Origin: Allium sativum
Lineage: Eukaryota; Streptophyta; Magnoliopsida; Asparagales; Amaryllidaceae
Direction of reading: 5' to 3'
DNA length: 64,000 bases
Assembly: GCA_030737875.1 (NCBI GenBank)
Contig: CM060920.1
Span: 476,500,861-476,564,860, forward strand
The notes under the pieces are model-generated. The model had not been told where the DNA came from, did no database searches, and worked only from the letters and a program-made list of their open reading frames with translations. This document shows, piece by piece, positions 11,650 to 22,374 of the stretch. The position numbers and the translations under genes are program-made. How positions within the stretch are numbered: the stretch's first letter is position 1; every line of letters starts with the position of its first letter.

Positions 11650-12909
11650 ATATCCCTTCATTGTCGAGATCCTCGGTTATTCTTTTTTGATTCTTCTAAG
11701 CCTCCTCAATTCATAAGAATTGGAAAGCGTTTTCATAGAATTGGTCTAGGGTAAATGGTGGCTTTCCCATAAACTACAATCCAAACTCTGTATCAGGGTC
11801 TATGACTTCGATTAAAGCCATCAGAATCACTTCATTGATAGAGTTACTAACTTCAGTGATGACAACGTTGAATTGCTCCAAATAATCCATGAGCAATTTC
11901 CCTAAAGTTTGGTTTATGCAGGACAATGTTATCACATGCTTTGATCGAGAGGTGTGGATACAACACTGACTCATAAACTTTCTACCAAGGTCGTCGAATG
12001 AGGGTACTAACTTGGAAAATAGTCTTGTAAACAACCTAAGCACCACACCATCCAGCTAAATCGGAAAGGCCTTACACTTAACAGTGTCGGAGGCTTGAGC
12101 CAAGTCCATGTATCATCTATAACACGTTAGATGTTGAATGAGATAGTTTTTCCTAAGTAATGCAACATCCGTGGAAAGTTGAATCTATAGGGGAATTCAA
12201 CATTCAGAATGTCATCAGTAAATAAGGCGTGGCTTCGATCGAGTTCCCAGTCCTCATCGTTAAAGCCATGGTTGTCATTCATGATCTATTTAACCATAGA
12301 AGTCAAGTCCGGAGTTTGGGTGATGGATCCATATACTGAGTCACTACCACGCCTATGCCTCCTCGTCTCCCTCATGGGCAATGTCACTTGAGCTGTAGTT
12401 TGGGAAACACTTCACCAAACCCTATTGCCCCAATCAATCAAGGGCACAACAGAGGAAGTGTATGAGTGCAAAAGGTTCTAAGAGCATCACAGCTGTGAGT
12501 GTTCGCAGTAGAGTCAGCTCATTAAAGGATACTCAAATTCGTATTAGCCTAACTTAATTCGACATGGTCTAGCCGAATCAGATCAACCAGAGTGGACTAT
12601 TCAGACTTGGCCACAAATCGAATCAGGTGCATCGTTTCTAAAGTCGTTCAAGTGCATGCTTCATGTCGTGGCACCCCTGGCTTTTGGCAGATGATAACAA
12701 TTCCTATGAATGATAGCGTAACGGAGTTGGAGTCCTTTGCCTCTTGAGTTTGTTCCACTACACCGACATTTGTTTCATTTCCTTTCTAGCTCGATGCTCT
12801 CACGCATCTACTTGTTCAAGTCATTGCTAGTCTCCTCCATCTTTCTCATAACTCCCATGTGGTCATCGCGTGTAACTGGATCGAAAGAGGGTGCGACTGT
12901 TGCAGTTGC
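11650..12909 (-). pseudogene. E0 gypsy-type gag, main part (split by S1)
   Basis: Minus-strand translation gives a retrotransposon Gag core with SFDDLGRKF, TSRSKHVITLSCI, DYLEQFN and LMALIEVIDPD, typical of plant gypsy Gag. A preceding segment reads like the usual ASDTVKCKAFPI block, interrupted by a stop. Stops also occur near 12810 and 12770, and no long frame survives. Its upstream end abuts the S1 LTR at 12910. The missing N-terminal part is found beyond S1 at 28927-29139, and the frame is continuous once S1 and one GTTGC copy are disregarded. It encoded the particle protein of an LTR element of an unidentified gypsy lineage; no protease or RT remains here. Confidence 0.7.
12905..12909 (+). 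repeat. S1 target site duplication GTTGC (left)
   Basis: GTTGC here and at 28922-28926 flank the S1 LTR exactly, showing one integration event about 16 kb wide today because D1 later inserted inside. Confidence 0.85.
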
Positions 12910-13192
12910 TGTAACACCCCATATTTTTAATATAATAAAATAAGAATAAGTTAATTATATAATGGGAATTAAGTAAAACGGACTGCGCCATTGAGTCCAT
13001 CTCGGAATTCTGGTCAAGATAGACACCTGGTTTGCGTAAAACTGACATCATATGAAGAAGTTATTAAGTCTAGAAGTTTGTATATGCACAGGAGAAATAT
13101 ATATATATATATAATGCAAACAAATTAAAATGTAAAATAAAGAATAAAATAAGGATTTCATGTAGTAAATACATGTACTAAAAAAAATATAA

Positions 13193-13250
13193 TGCATGCA
13201 TTGAAAGAAAGAAAGGATTGGTTGCATGCAATGTAAATATGTTGCATGCA
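13193..13250 (+). promoter_or_regulatory. Three TGCATGCA (RY-type) motifs in S1 U3
   Basis: TGCATGCA occurs at 13193-13200, 13223-13230 and 13243-13250. CATGCA is the RY core bound by plant B3 factors of the ABI3/FUS3 group. Clustering in U3 suggests, but does not show, a regulatory role. Confidence 0.4.
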
Positions 13251-13390
13251 CTGATTTGCAAACATAATGCATTAACATTAAAAGAAAAAGATTCATGCAA
13301 TGGTTTAATTTAAGTATTGTAACTATTTGAAAAAGAGAAGTAAGGAGAGAAAAATAATTATCATTGTTCTAAGACTTACCATCAAAAGAC

Positions 13391-13462
13391 TTCATAGCTC
13401 AGTTGGTTAAGGCATTGGATTTGTATCACAGAGGTCGGGGGTTCGAACCCCAGCAGTGGCAT
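13391..13462 (+). repeat. tRNA-like sequence with intact A and B boxes
   Basis: TAGCTCAGTTGG (13395-13406) matches the pol III A box and GGTTCGAACCC (13440-13450) the B box, 33 bases apart. The T-arm stem is perfect, but the would-be acceptor strands do not pair, so it is not a functional tRNA gene. It may be a SINE head or tRNA pseudogene captured in the S1 U3. Confidence 0.65.
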
Positions 13463-13875
13463 AATTTTTATCTTTGTTTTAGAGAGGGCCAACTGAACAT
13501 GCAAATATATGTACGTATTCAAATTCAAAATTTGAAAGGATAAGAACGTACATATAAGAAAATAAAGAAAATATATGTATATATATGAGAATATATATAT
13601 GCATAAATATATGTATGCAAAAGATAAAATTCAAGATAAGGCTACAGTCAATGAAATATGGCAAGAATCAAATAACGGTGCAACATCGTTTGAGTTTTGA
13701 AAATAAAACGAAAATTGTGCGTATATATATACGCGTAAAATGGTCGATAGAGGAATTGTATACATACAAGAATATTTCATGTGAATAAAACAGTTAAATA
13801 AATTCCAGAAATTCAAAAGTTCAAAAATCAAATTTCTACGCCAAAACAATTCAAACATTCGAAATTCAAATTTTT

Positions 13876-14040
13876 GCGCCAAAACAGCTTGCGGGACCCA
13901 ATGCTGACTTAGCACTGCGTGTACGATAAGATTTGGCTAGATTCATCTGCGAACCTGGACTATTTTCTTAATTGGGTTCAATGCTGACTCAGCGCTGCAT
14001 GTACGTTATGGTCTTGAGCACCTATAAATAAGACCCTAGA
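13876..14040 (+). promoter_or_regulatory. S1 LTR promoter region
   Basis: In order: GCGCCAAA (13876-13883, the E2F consensus read in reverse), GCTGACTTAGC (13903-13913), its perfect-palindrome sister GCTGACTCAGC (13983-13993, a GCN4/bZIP-like core) exactly 80 bp on, and the TATA box CTATAAATAAGACCC (14022-14036). A pyrimidine-rich leader follows. The order and spacing look like a compact promoter; factor binding is inferred. Confidence 0.55.
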
Positions 14041-14211
14041 CCTAACCCTAGACATCATAATTCGGCGGCTGTGCTGGAGCTCTGCCATGGCTCCCTCTTT
14101 CTCTCTCTTCTCAAATCTATTCTGAAATTAAAATGTTAGCCTAGGAGGATTATGAATTCAGATCTCGAAGAGGGAATCAATGTTAGTAAAAAGATTATTG
14201 AATCATGAAAG

Positions 14212-14216
14212 CAAGG
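14212..14216 (+). repeat. D1 target site duplication CAAGG (left)
   Basis: CAAGG also follows the element at 25388-25392. The exact match, together with intact TG/CA ends, marks D1 as a clean recent insertion. Confidence 0.95.
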
Positions 14217-15689
14217 TGTAACACCCCACCTTCGCCAGTGCCACTCTTGCAAGGGCACTGACTTTGGAGGGGCGTTTAAACAAGGTAAACATGCATACGG
14301 ATATCACAAGACAGAACATATAAGTAAAAACAGAGTAAGTATAGCAGCGGATAAAAACTAGCATATCAAAACCATAAGTCAAGTTACAACACAGTACTTA
14401 ATTATTTTCCATAAACAAAGTCTAGAAACATAAAACTGGTAACTGAAAAGGAAAACATGAAGTAGCTATCCCCAAGTAGAAAACCATAGCAAGCTCAAGT
14501 CCGAAGCATACATGAGCTATCCAAGAAAAGCAGCTAAGATCCAAGCTAAGCACTGGTATTCCCGCCCTGTAAACCTGGGGGGGGGGGGGAAACGAAAGAA
14601 AAGAGGCGAAAGAAAATGGGTCAGTCAAAAGACTGGTAAGTCCTACCTACTATTGTACAACAACTAATAAAGTTAACTGTATATGTAAACAAGGATGAGT
14701 CATAGGATGATAACTAGCATGGTAAAAAGTCAACAAGATAGATCAAGTGTGGCACCGCATATACAAGGTTGAGGTTTTCACCAAGTGTACTAGTTTCACA
14801 AGTCATGTCAAGTGTAAACAAGAAGTGATCCCCAGGCCCAAGTTTGGCCCAACATCATGAATGACCTAAATCAAGGTCCAACTAGCACGGTCTAGTCGAT
14901 CGGCTCTCCTAAAGCCTAACTCGTCAAGTGTCGGTGTCTTACGGCCCAACTACGAAGTGTAGCTAAACTGTGCTAGGTCCACCCTAGGGTGTATCAAGCC
15001 CTAGGGTGTCAACCACTGACACAAACCAAGCACGCACAGTTTAAACCTACTGGTGCCCGTGCCTGCTTTTTCAACTCCGGACCATGTGCACGACCATGGC
15101 CCGCCTGAACCTACACCGGCGCACCTACACAGCCGTCGTTTTGGTCGCTTACATGTCACCCCAGTAATCGTGCCCCACCCTAGCCTAGTCCTTAGGGTAT
15201 CATGATACAACCAAGAGGGTTACTGGTGCAAAGGACCACGTAACTAGGGTTTCCTTAATGGGTTAAACGTGGTTAACCCAACTCATCCAAGTACCAAGTT
15301 GGTTAAGTGTACCCAAGGTTCATGACTTAACCCTACCAACCCATCGTGTTTAATTGGTTAAGTATTCAAGCGGTCCATGACTTAACCCTACCATGTGGCA
15401 TTAATTAATTTAATGCACCCAACCTCTCACATTAGACCTTGTTGTGGTTACTAGTTAGGCCGGGCGGGTCCGGGTAGGTTTACACCACAACTTAGTCTAA
15501 CCTCGGGTTTCACGTGCAACATGACCAACTACTCACATCGGGTCCTATTACTTGTAGCCACTAGTTAAGCCGGTCGGTTCCGGGTAGGTTTATGCTACAA
15601 GCTCAACCCAACCTCGAGTTGGCCATTCTCATGTTTTCTACGTGTCATGTCCATCATGTTTCCAAAACACATTACAAATTTTCAAGCAA

Positions 15690-15755
15690 TTGGGTAGACC
15701 TAACTTAATAGGTAAATTCCCAATGGGTAGACCTAACTTAATAGGTAAATTCCCA
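15690..15755. repeat. 32-bp direct duplication in D1 LTR
   Basis: GGGTAGACCTAACTTAATAG plus the following GTAAATTCCCAA occurs twice in a row, and identically in the right LTR near 23845-23908. Confidence 0.85.
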
Positions 15756-15944
15756 AGCTTATGTTTTTATGTCTTTTAAGTTTACCCAACCCCAAACGCA
15801 ATCCCCCCGCTTACATATCGCACTAGCGCATAAAGGATAGAAAGAGGGCACTTGGCAAAATCATGACATAAAGGTGTTGGAGCCACAAGTTAAACATGGT
15901 GGCATATGAGACAAAGATGTGATCATAAACTTGCATATCATGTT

Positions 15945-16140
15945 ATCAACTTGCAAAATATTCATAAGCATGCATAACATCATTTTAACTTGCATAGTGT
16001 TCATATGCATGCATAACATGGTTTCAACTTGCATAAGGTTCATATGCATGCATAACATCATTTTAACTTGCATAGTGTTCATATGCATGCATAACATGGT
16101 TTCAACTTGCATAAGGTTCATATGCATGCATAACATCAAA
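15945..16140. repeat. Tandem array with about 76-bp dimeric unit (D1 3' LTR)
   Basis: Units of about 38 bp alternate between CATCATTTTAACTTGCATAG and CATGGTTTCAACTTGCATAA types, each followed by GTTCATATGCATGCATAA, giving a higher-order repeat of about 76 bp. The right LTR has the same array at 24095-24290. The unrelated open frames on both strands here are artefacts of the periodicity. Confidence 0.85.
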
Positions 16141-16738
16141 CTTGGCAAATAGGCGGAACATGGCCATAGATAGCATGAGATAAGAACTAGTAACATGCAT
16201 ATAACATTATATGCATGTTAATACAAGGTTTATGAGAGTTTCAAAGTTGCATCATGCAACATTTCCAACCAAAGATCATATCTTTCTATGCATAAAGCCA
16301 AGGTAATGACTTTACTAACATGCATAGAGTAAGCTTATGCATAAAATCATAAGATCAAAGCACATATCATGATTAACCCCAAACTCAACTTGCAACATAA
16401 CATATTAACTTCATAGTTAAAATACAAGAGTAGAAATAGGCTTACAATGCTATGACGACTCAAATGAGTATAGCAAATGTAAGAAACCCCCTTATGCAAC
16501 TAATTAAAACCCCAAAATGCAAGCAAACTTGATCAAGACTCCTCCTTTATGATGCCAATAGAGAAACAAGACTTTAATGCAAGCTAAAGAGGATCATACA
16601 AGCCTAAATACACTTGTATGCATGGAAATTTCTTGAAAATTGATTTAGGAATTTATGAAGAGAGTGGAGGCCATGAGAGGATTGATTTTGACATAGTTTA
16701 GTTGTAGGATAGATTAATGATGATTTAGGGTAGGTTAG

Positions 16739-16752
16739 GGTCTTATTTATAG
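16739..16752 (-). promoter_or_regulatory. D1 LTR TATA box (3' LTR copy)
   Basis: On the minus strand this reads CTATAAATAAGACC, followed by CTAACC. The active 5' LTR copy is at 24891-24904. The 16 bases match the S1 core promoter at 14022. Confidence 0.7.
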
Positions 16753-16878
16753 ATTAGGCTAGTGATTTAGACCATAGGATTAAACCCTAGTTCTCATCTC
16801 AGCCCTCCAAATCGAATCTGTCCCCCAAGCTCAACACAAACCCAAAATGGTGCACCAGGCAGAACTGGGCGTCTGAGC

Positions 16879-16960
16879 CAAGTCGACAGCCAAGTCGACA
16901 GGGCTGTCGACCTGGTCAGACCCAGTCGACTCCCAAGTCGATAGGGCTGTCGACTTGGGT
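16879..16960. repeat. GTCGAC palindrome cluster, D1 3' LTR
   Basis: Several GTCGAC sites form inverted repeats. In the other LTR (25085-25110) the last pair is a perfect 12-bp-arm palindrome around GG, and here one arm has GTCGAT. The sequence can form strong hairpins in the leader RNA. Confidence 0.7.
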
Positions 16961-17235
16961 ACTGTGGCGGGAATTTTCCCGCCTTGGCCCAACTGGCCCA
17001 ATTTCCAAGCTTAGATTTGAATTTGAAAATCTGTTTTTATTTAGAAATTTTCTGAAAACTTTGTTGGGCCTTAATCGGGTCATACGGACTCCGATTTTCG
17101 AAAACTCGGACTCAATTTCGCGTATTTTTCCGAGACGAACGCAATGGCATAGCCCGTTTCCCTTGATTCAGATTTTATTATTTAATTCTGCCTTGTTTTG
17201 TGTTATATCATGTTCTCAAAATACGGGTTGTTACA

Positions 17236-17270
17236 TCCTCCCCTCCTTAAAGGATTTCGTCCCCGAAATT
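17236..17270 (-). other. D1 polypurine tract
   Basis: On the minus strand, GGACGAAATCCTTTAAGGAG and GGGAGGA directly precede the 3' LTR, the usual chromovirus arrangement. Confidence 0.85.
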
Positions 17271-17785
17271 CTCAAGTTAGGAAGAACGTATCCTACCATC
17301 CAACATCCATCTACTCAAAACATCATCCACGAGCAATCATTGTCCTTACAAGATTCTAAATGCTGTATGAACATATGCAAAGGTGTGTGTATATGTACTT
17401 ATCTAATGCAAATATCATCAATGCAGATTATGTTAGTGAAATGAATCCATATGTATGCAATTCCTAACATAATGTATAACATCTATATGTGTGCACATCA
17501 CATACATCCATAAGCAACATCCATGTGATAACACAAACATTTTCATCCATGAATAAGCATAAACACTCATGCATATGCAATATGAGGAGTGTGTGAGCCG
17601 ATCTAGTGCCTAATCGTGTATAATGCATCCACGAGTAACCACTTGCAACCACTTGTAGCCATTTGCAACCATCAATCATAACATGTTTCAAACACATGTT
17701 TCATCCAAAGGGTTTCTACCTAAGATTCTCATGACAAGATTAGCACGATAACTAGATAAACATGGATAGCAAAGAGAAAGATATG
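17271..17785. other. D1 3' untranslated interval
   Basis: Between the end of the pol frame and the polypurine tract lie about 515 bp without coding features, AT-rich with scattered ATGCAT-type words. Small open frames on both strands are not supported by any motif. Confidence 0.6.
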
Positions 17786-19675
17786 CTAACAAAGAAAAGA
17801 GATTGAGAGTGTACCCTCAAAAAGGAATGGATAAAGCCCACGCATCTTCTCCTCGGTTTCCCAAGTTGCGTCTTCTTCGGCTTCACCCCATTGAACCTTC
17901 ACCAACTTGACCTCTCGATTCCTTAGCCTCTTGGTCTCCGTCCCCAAGATACGAATCGGAGCTCTCCTCAAGGTAGCTTCTTTCTCCACTTCCACATCTT
18001 CCAGAACACTTGGCTCAACAACCTCTGCTGACTCATGTAAACACTTCCGGAGATGCGAGACATGAAAAACATCGTGTACTCCTGCAAGCTTCTCGGGCAA
18101 TTTCACTCTATAAGCCATCTGCCCGATCCTCTCTATAATAGGGAAGGGTCCAACAAATCTCGGTGCTAACTTCCCAACGGCTCCAAATCGGACCACATTC
18201 CGCAAAGGAGAAACCTTCACGAAAACCATATCTCCAACACCAAACTCCAAATCAGATCTTCGCTTATCAGCATAGGATTTCTGTTGGTCTCGGGCCGCTT
18301 TCATCCGTCTTCGAATCAACTCGATCTTCTCGGATGCATCTCTGATCATATCAGGCCCAAGTATAAGTTTATCTGTAGTCTCCCACCAACATGTAGGCGA
18401 CTTGCACGGCCTCCCATATAAGGCTTCAAATGGTGCCATCCCTATGCTTGCTTGATAACTGTTATTATATGCAAACTCAACAAGAGGAAGATGGTCTTCC
18501 CAAGTACCACCAAAGTCCAGAATACAAAGCCTTAACAGATCCTCGAGTACCCTATTCACCCTTTCGGTTTGACCGTCCGTCTGTGGGTGATAAGCAGTAC
18601 TTAGATTCAACCTCGTGCCCATGGCTTCTTGCAAGCTATTCCAGAATTGACTTGTAAAGATTGGGTCACGGTCACTGACTATACTAGAAGGGACTCCATG
18701 AAGTCTCACAATCTCACGAAGATATACAGACGCTAGCCAAGATGCGGTCCTCTTGCTCTTTACCGGAATGAAATGAACACTCTTCGTAAGTCTGTCCACA
18801 ATAACCCAAATGCTCGTATTCCCTTTCCTTGACCTTGGTAGCCCATCAATAAAATCCATGGAAATACTCTCCCACTTCCAAAGTGGAACGTCTAGAGGAT
18901 GCAATAACCCACCGGGCTTCTTCGACTCGGCCTTAACTTGCTGGCAAATGATACATCTAGAAACAAACTCGGCCACATCCTTCTTCATCCCAGGCCAAAA
19001 GAAAATACGCTTCATATCTTTATACATCTTATCTCCGCCTGGATGTATAGTCAACTTAGAGCGATGCGCTTCCTCAAGAACTTTTCTTACTAGATCTCCT
19101 ACCACTGGAACACATAACCTTCCATCTCTCCTCAGCCAACCCTTGTCATCAATAGAATATCGAGCGAGATGACTAGACGTCTCTCCTCGAATCAGCTTAT
19201 CCATAATCTCAACTATCTGAGGGTCTTCTCTCTGCGAAGCCCCAACTTGATCAAGAAGGGTAGGTCTGAGTTCCAGAGATGCTAAAGAACCGGTCATCGA
19301 CTCAATTGCCAAAGAGAAATCAAAGGTTGCCACATACTCTAAATTCTTCATCTCAACGTATAGAGGACTTAGGGTCAACCTCTTTCTGCTTAGTGCATCA
19401 GCCACAACATTACCCTTGCCAGGGGTATAAGCTATCTCGAAGTCATACGATGCCAAGAATTCCATCCACCTTTGCTGCCTAAGATTCAGATCTTTCTGCG
19501 AGAAGAGATACTTGAGTGATTTGTGATCAGTATACAACTCAAACCTTTCGCCTAAAAGATAGTGGCGCCAGGACTTGAGTGCAAAGAAAATCGCCGCCAA
19601 CTCCAAGTCATGAGTGGGGTAGTTCTTCTCATGAACTTTAAGTTGCCTACCCCCATAACATATCACTCTTCCCAC
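17786..19675 (-). pseudogene. D1 pol, C-terminal part: RNase H, integrase, chromodomain
   Basis: Continues the upstream gag-pol frame directly after a TAG at 19676-19678. Residue positions within this part: RNase H segment with DLELAA (23-28) and YTDHKS (48-53); integrase zinc finger H204, H211, C241, C244; catalytic D274, D335 and E371 (D335 to E371 has 35 residues between); GPF at 509-511; chromodomain-like end with VKVQW and TWETEEKM (about 575-620). It would finish cDNA copying and integrate it, with the chromodomain steering target choice in chromatin. No independent ATG start is credible here, because the stretch begins inside RNase H. Unless the stop is read through, integrase is not made from this copy. 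Confidence 0.92.
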
Positions 19676-22183
19676 CTACATTAGAACAACGCCTAACCCC
19701 GTGCCACATGCATCGGTATACACGGTAAACATCTTACCGCCATCGGGTAATGCCAAAACTGGAGCTGTGGTAAGGGCCCTTTTGAGCCTTTGAAAAGCGA
19801 GCTCACACTCTAAGTCCCATGCAAAGATTAAGTTCTTCTTCGTCAATCTAGTGAGGGGGGCTGAAATCTTAGCGAAGTCTCTAATGAACTTCCTATAATA
19901 GCCTGCCAGACCGAGAAAGCTTCGTACTTCGGTTGCATTCCTAGGAGTCTTCCAGTCTTGAACTGCAACCACTTTCCCGGGATCCACAGCTATACCCTGC
20001 TTAGAAACTATATGCCCAAGAAACCGGACTTCCTTTCTCCAAAAGTGGCATTTGGAGAACTTGGCTTTCAACTGATGGGCTCTAAGCGTATCCATCACTT
20101 CCCTGAGATGTCTAGCATGCTCTTCCTCGTCTTTTGAGAAGATCAGAATATCATCTACGAAGACCACGACAAACTTGTTCAAGAACTCCCTGAACACCCT
20201 ACTCATCAAGTCCACGAAATATGCGGGTGCATTAGTCAAGCCGAACGGCATGACAAGCCATTTGAAGAATCCATCTGGAGTCCTGAACGCAGTCTTGTCT
20301 ATACTGTCTTCAGCTACCCTGAGCTGATGGAATCCAGTAGCAAGGTCAAGCTGAGAGAAAACAGAAGCACCAACAAGCTGGTCGAAGAGGTCATCTATCC
20401 TCGGTAATGGATGCCTATTCTTCTTGGTCAGCTTGTTCAACTCTCGATAATCAACACATAGACGAAGCGAGCCGTCCGCCTTAGTAGCGAACACCACAGG
20501 AGCACCCCATTCGGAAATGCTTCGCCTAATAAAATTCTTCTCAAGTAGCTCCTTGATTTGCTTATTGAGCTCTCTCCTTTCACGCGGGGCCATGTGCCTA
20601 ACTGGTAAGGAGACTGGCTTAGCGTTATCAACCAGATAAATGCGGAAATCTATCTCTCGCTTAGGGGGTAACCCCTTAACTTCTTCGAAAACATCAGGGT
20701 ATTCTCGAACCACCCTTACAGATTGCAGATCATCGATAGACGAGTCAAGAGATTCAAGATAACATAGCATGACGGGATCTAGCGGGTTGCAAGAAATCTC
20801 TAGGGTATTACCAAGGCGAGTCATGAGTCTCACCACCCTATGCTCACAATCGAGAATGGCTCCATAGCGGGATAACCAATCCATGCCCAAGATCAACCCG
20901 TATCCCATGAACCCGAGAACATAAGCATCACACGAGAATTCTACGGTCAAGATAGAAATCCTCAAATCCATACAGATCATAGATAAATGGGCTGAACCCC
21001 CAATCGGATTCGAAACACAAACGGGATCCTCAACTAAGCTAGTACTTAGGTGCAAACTTTCAACAATGTCAGAAGAAATAAAACTATGCGATGCGCCAGA
21101 ATCAAATAAGGTGCGAACAGGATAATCAGAAATATAAACAAGACTTTCTACAGAAATGCTACCTCGATCTTGAACTGGAGCGGCGTTGAGAGCATGCACT
21201 TGCCCTCCGGATGAACCTGCACGTTGAGTCTGTCCATGCCCCTGCTTCTTAGGGCAATCCTTGCTAAAATGTCTTGTCTCTCCACAGTGAAAGCACCCAC
21301 CCAATTTCATTCTCTTCTTCCTACAGTCCTTGGCTATGTGCCCAACAATCCCACAGAAGTTGCACTTTCTTGGGTCCTTTGCCTTGTTCTTGTTGCCCTT
21401 GTTGTTCTTGTTGTTCTTGTTACTCTGATTACTCTGATTACTCTGATTCCCTCCCCACTTGGAGTCTGTCTTCTTAGACTGAGTCTCATTGGGCTTGACT
21501 TCTTTCTTCCCATTCTTATCCTCTCCCTGCAGCAATGCCATGTTTACTAGGCTCTCGAAAGTGGCCCCCATGGGTATGTGTGACATGGCTAGACCTTGTA
21601 ATGGCTCATTTAACCCTCGTGCAAAACGTAGAGCCTTCTTCTCGGGAGTATTGACCATGTCCAAACCGAATCGGGCAAGCTGGTTGAACTTATTCACATA
21701 CTCTCTCACTGTCATGTCTCCTTGCTTCAAGGCTATGAACTTTTCTAGTTGCAAATTTGCCTCTGCAGACGATAGAAACTTAAGCCCAAACCTTGCCCTA
21801 AAGTCGGCCCAGGTTTCTACGGGCCTAGTAGCATTGGTGACCTCCCACCAATAAGAAGCTTCCTCCTTTAGTAGCCAAACCGCCAACAGAACCTTTCTAC
21901 GGTCCTCTATATCAAAGATGGCAAAGAGATCTTCGGTCTCCTTCAACCAATTTCTTGCTTCCACAAAAGTCTCTGTCCCAATAAATTTTTTGCCACCCAT
22001 GGCCTTGAAGTCCTTGCAAACCTTGGCGAAATCGGCTTGTGGTTGCTGAGGAGGAGGAGGAGGGGGTGGAACCTCAGTGATAGTGGGAGTGGTCGCTGGA
22101 CCTGCATTGTTGGCCCTAGCTTCCAAGTACCTCCGGAACCATCCGGGAATGGTGACTCCCTCAGGAAGATTGAGATCGGCCAT
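19676..22183 (-). CDS. D1 Gag-protease-reverse transcriptase polyprotein (ends at premature TAG)
   Basis: 835 codons from an ATG about 190 bp inside the 5' LTR end. Proline-rich stretch at about 39-50; retrotransposon Gag core about 78-215 ([14 protein letters not shown]); two CCHC zinc knuckles (C274-C287 and C297-C310); aspartic protease DSGASH with D361; reverse transcriptase with [11 protein letters not shown] (574-584) and the catalytic FVDD (675-678); RNase H starts at YTDACG (822). All catalytic residues seen are intact. The frame stops at 19676-19678, where relatives usually have glutamine, so CAG to TAG is the likely change. The product would form particles and copy RNA but lack most of RNase H and all of integrase. 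Confidence 0.93.
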   Translation of the reverse strand: MADLNLPEGVTIPGWFRRYLEARANNAGPATTPTITEVPPPPPPPQQPQADFAKVCKDFKAMGGKKFIGTETFVEARNWLKETEDLFAIFDIEDRRKVLLAVWLLKEEASYWWEVTNATRPVETWADFRARFGLKFLSSAEANLQLEKFIALKQGDMTVREYVNKFNQLARFGLDMVNTPEKKALRFARGLNEPLQGLAMSHIPMGATFESLVNMALLQGEDKNGKKEVKPNETQSKKTDSKWGGNQSNQSNQSNKNNKNNKGNKNKAKDPRKCNFCGIVGHIAKDCRKKRMKLGGCFHCGETRHFSKDCPKKQGHGQTQRAGSSGGQVHALNAAPVQDRGSISVESLVYISDYPVRTLFDSGASHSFISSDIVESLHLSTSLVEDPVCVSNPIGGSAHLSMICMDLRISILTVEFSCDAYVLGFMGYGLILGMDWLSRYGAILDCEHRVVRLMTRLGNTLEISCNPLDPVMLCYLESLDSSIDDLQSVRVVREYPDVFEEVKGLPPKREIDFRIYLVDNAKPVSLPVRHMAPRERRELNKQIKELLEKNFIRRSISEWGAPVVFATKADGSLRLCVDYRELNKLTKKNRHPLPRIDDLFDQLVGASVFSQLDLATGFHQLRVAEDSIDKTAFRTPDGFFKWLVMPFGLTNAPAYFVDLMSRVFREFLNKFVVVFVDDILIFSKDEEEHARHLREVMDTLRAHQLKAKFSKCHFWRKEVRFLGHIVSKQGIAVDPGKVVAVQDWKTPRNATEVRSFLGLAGYYRKFIRDFAKISAPLTRLTKKNLIFAWDLECELAFQRLKRALTTAPVLALPDGGKMFTVYTDACGTGLGVVLM

Positions 22184-22355
22184 GCTGAAAAAGGAAAAGA
22201 TAGATTTAGAACGAGGAAACGAAGGATAGTGCTTATGGCTCTTGGGGGATAGCCTTTCAAAATAAACTAGACTTTTCTTTGGAAAATACTTAATTGGTTT
22301 TGAAAATAGCTTTTAAAAGTAACTTTAAAACCCTTTTTGCTCCAATCTCGTAAAC
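22184..22355 (-). other. D1 5' untranslated leader inside primer site
   Basis: About 170 bp between the primer site and the gag ATG, with no motif recognised. Confidence 0.7.
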
Positions 22356-22374
22356 CTTATGCTCTGATACCAAA
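22356..22374 (-). other. D1 primer binding site
   Basis: The minus strand reads TTTGGTATCAGAGCATAAG, a full match to the initiator tRNA-Met primer site, directly adjoining the 5' LTR. Confidence 0.95.

Larger units (their letters stand above)
14217..17235 (-). mobile_element. D1 3' LTR (left copy)
   Basis: Starts TGTAACACCCC and ends GTTGTTACA on the + strand. It carries a long G run near 14578 (shorter in the other copy), a duplicated 32-bp unit at 15690-15755, an ATGCATGC tandem array (15955-16135) and a cluster of GTCGAC palindromes (16879-16960). The TATA box lies on the minus strand within 16739-16752. Confidence 0.95.

Noticed and set aside
11774..12046. Host gene on the minus strand
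   Set aside because: Its residues match retrotransposon Gag (SFDDLGRKF, DYLEQFN), and flanking stops make it a pseudogene fragment.
13391..13462. Functional tRNA gene
   Set aside because: The A and B boxes and T stem are good, but the acceptor strands do not pair and the anticodon arm is poor.
15861..16196. 111-codon frame with repeated MHMN units in the D1 LTR
   Set aside because: It is a direct translation of the 38/76-bp tandem array; both strands are open for the same reason.
18163..19482. Several + strand frames of 60-120 codons across D1 pol
   Set aside because: They are antisense shadows of the RT/RNase H/integrase coding sequence and have no motif of their own.
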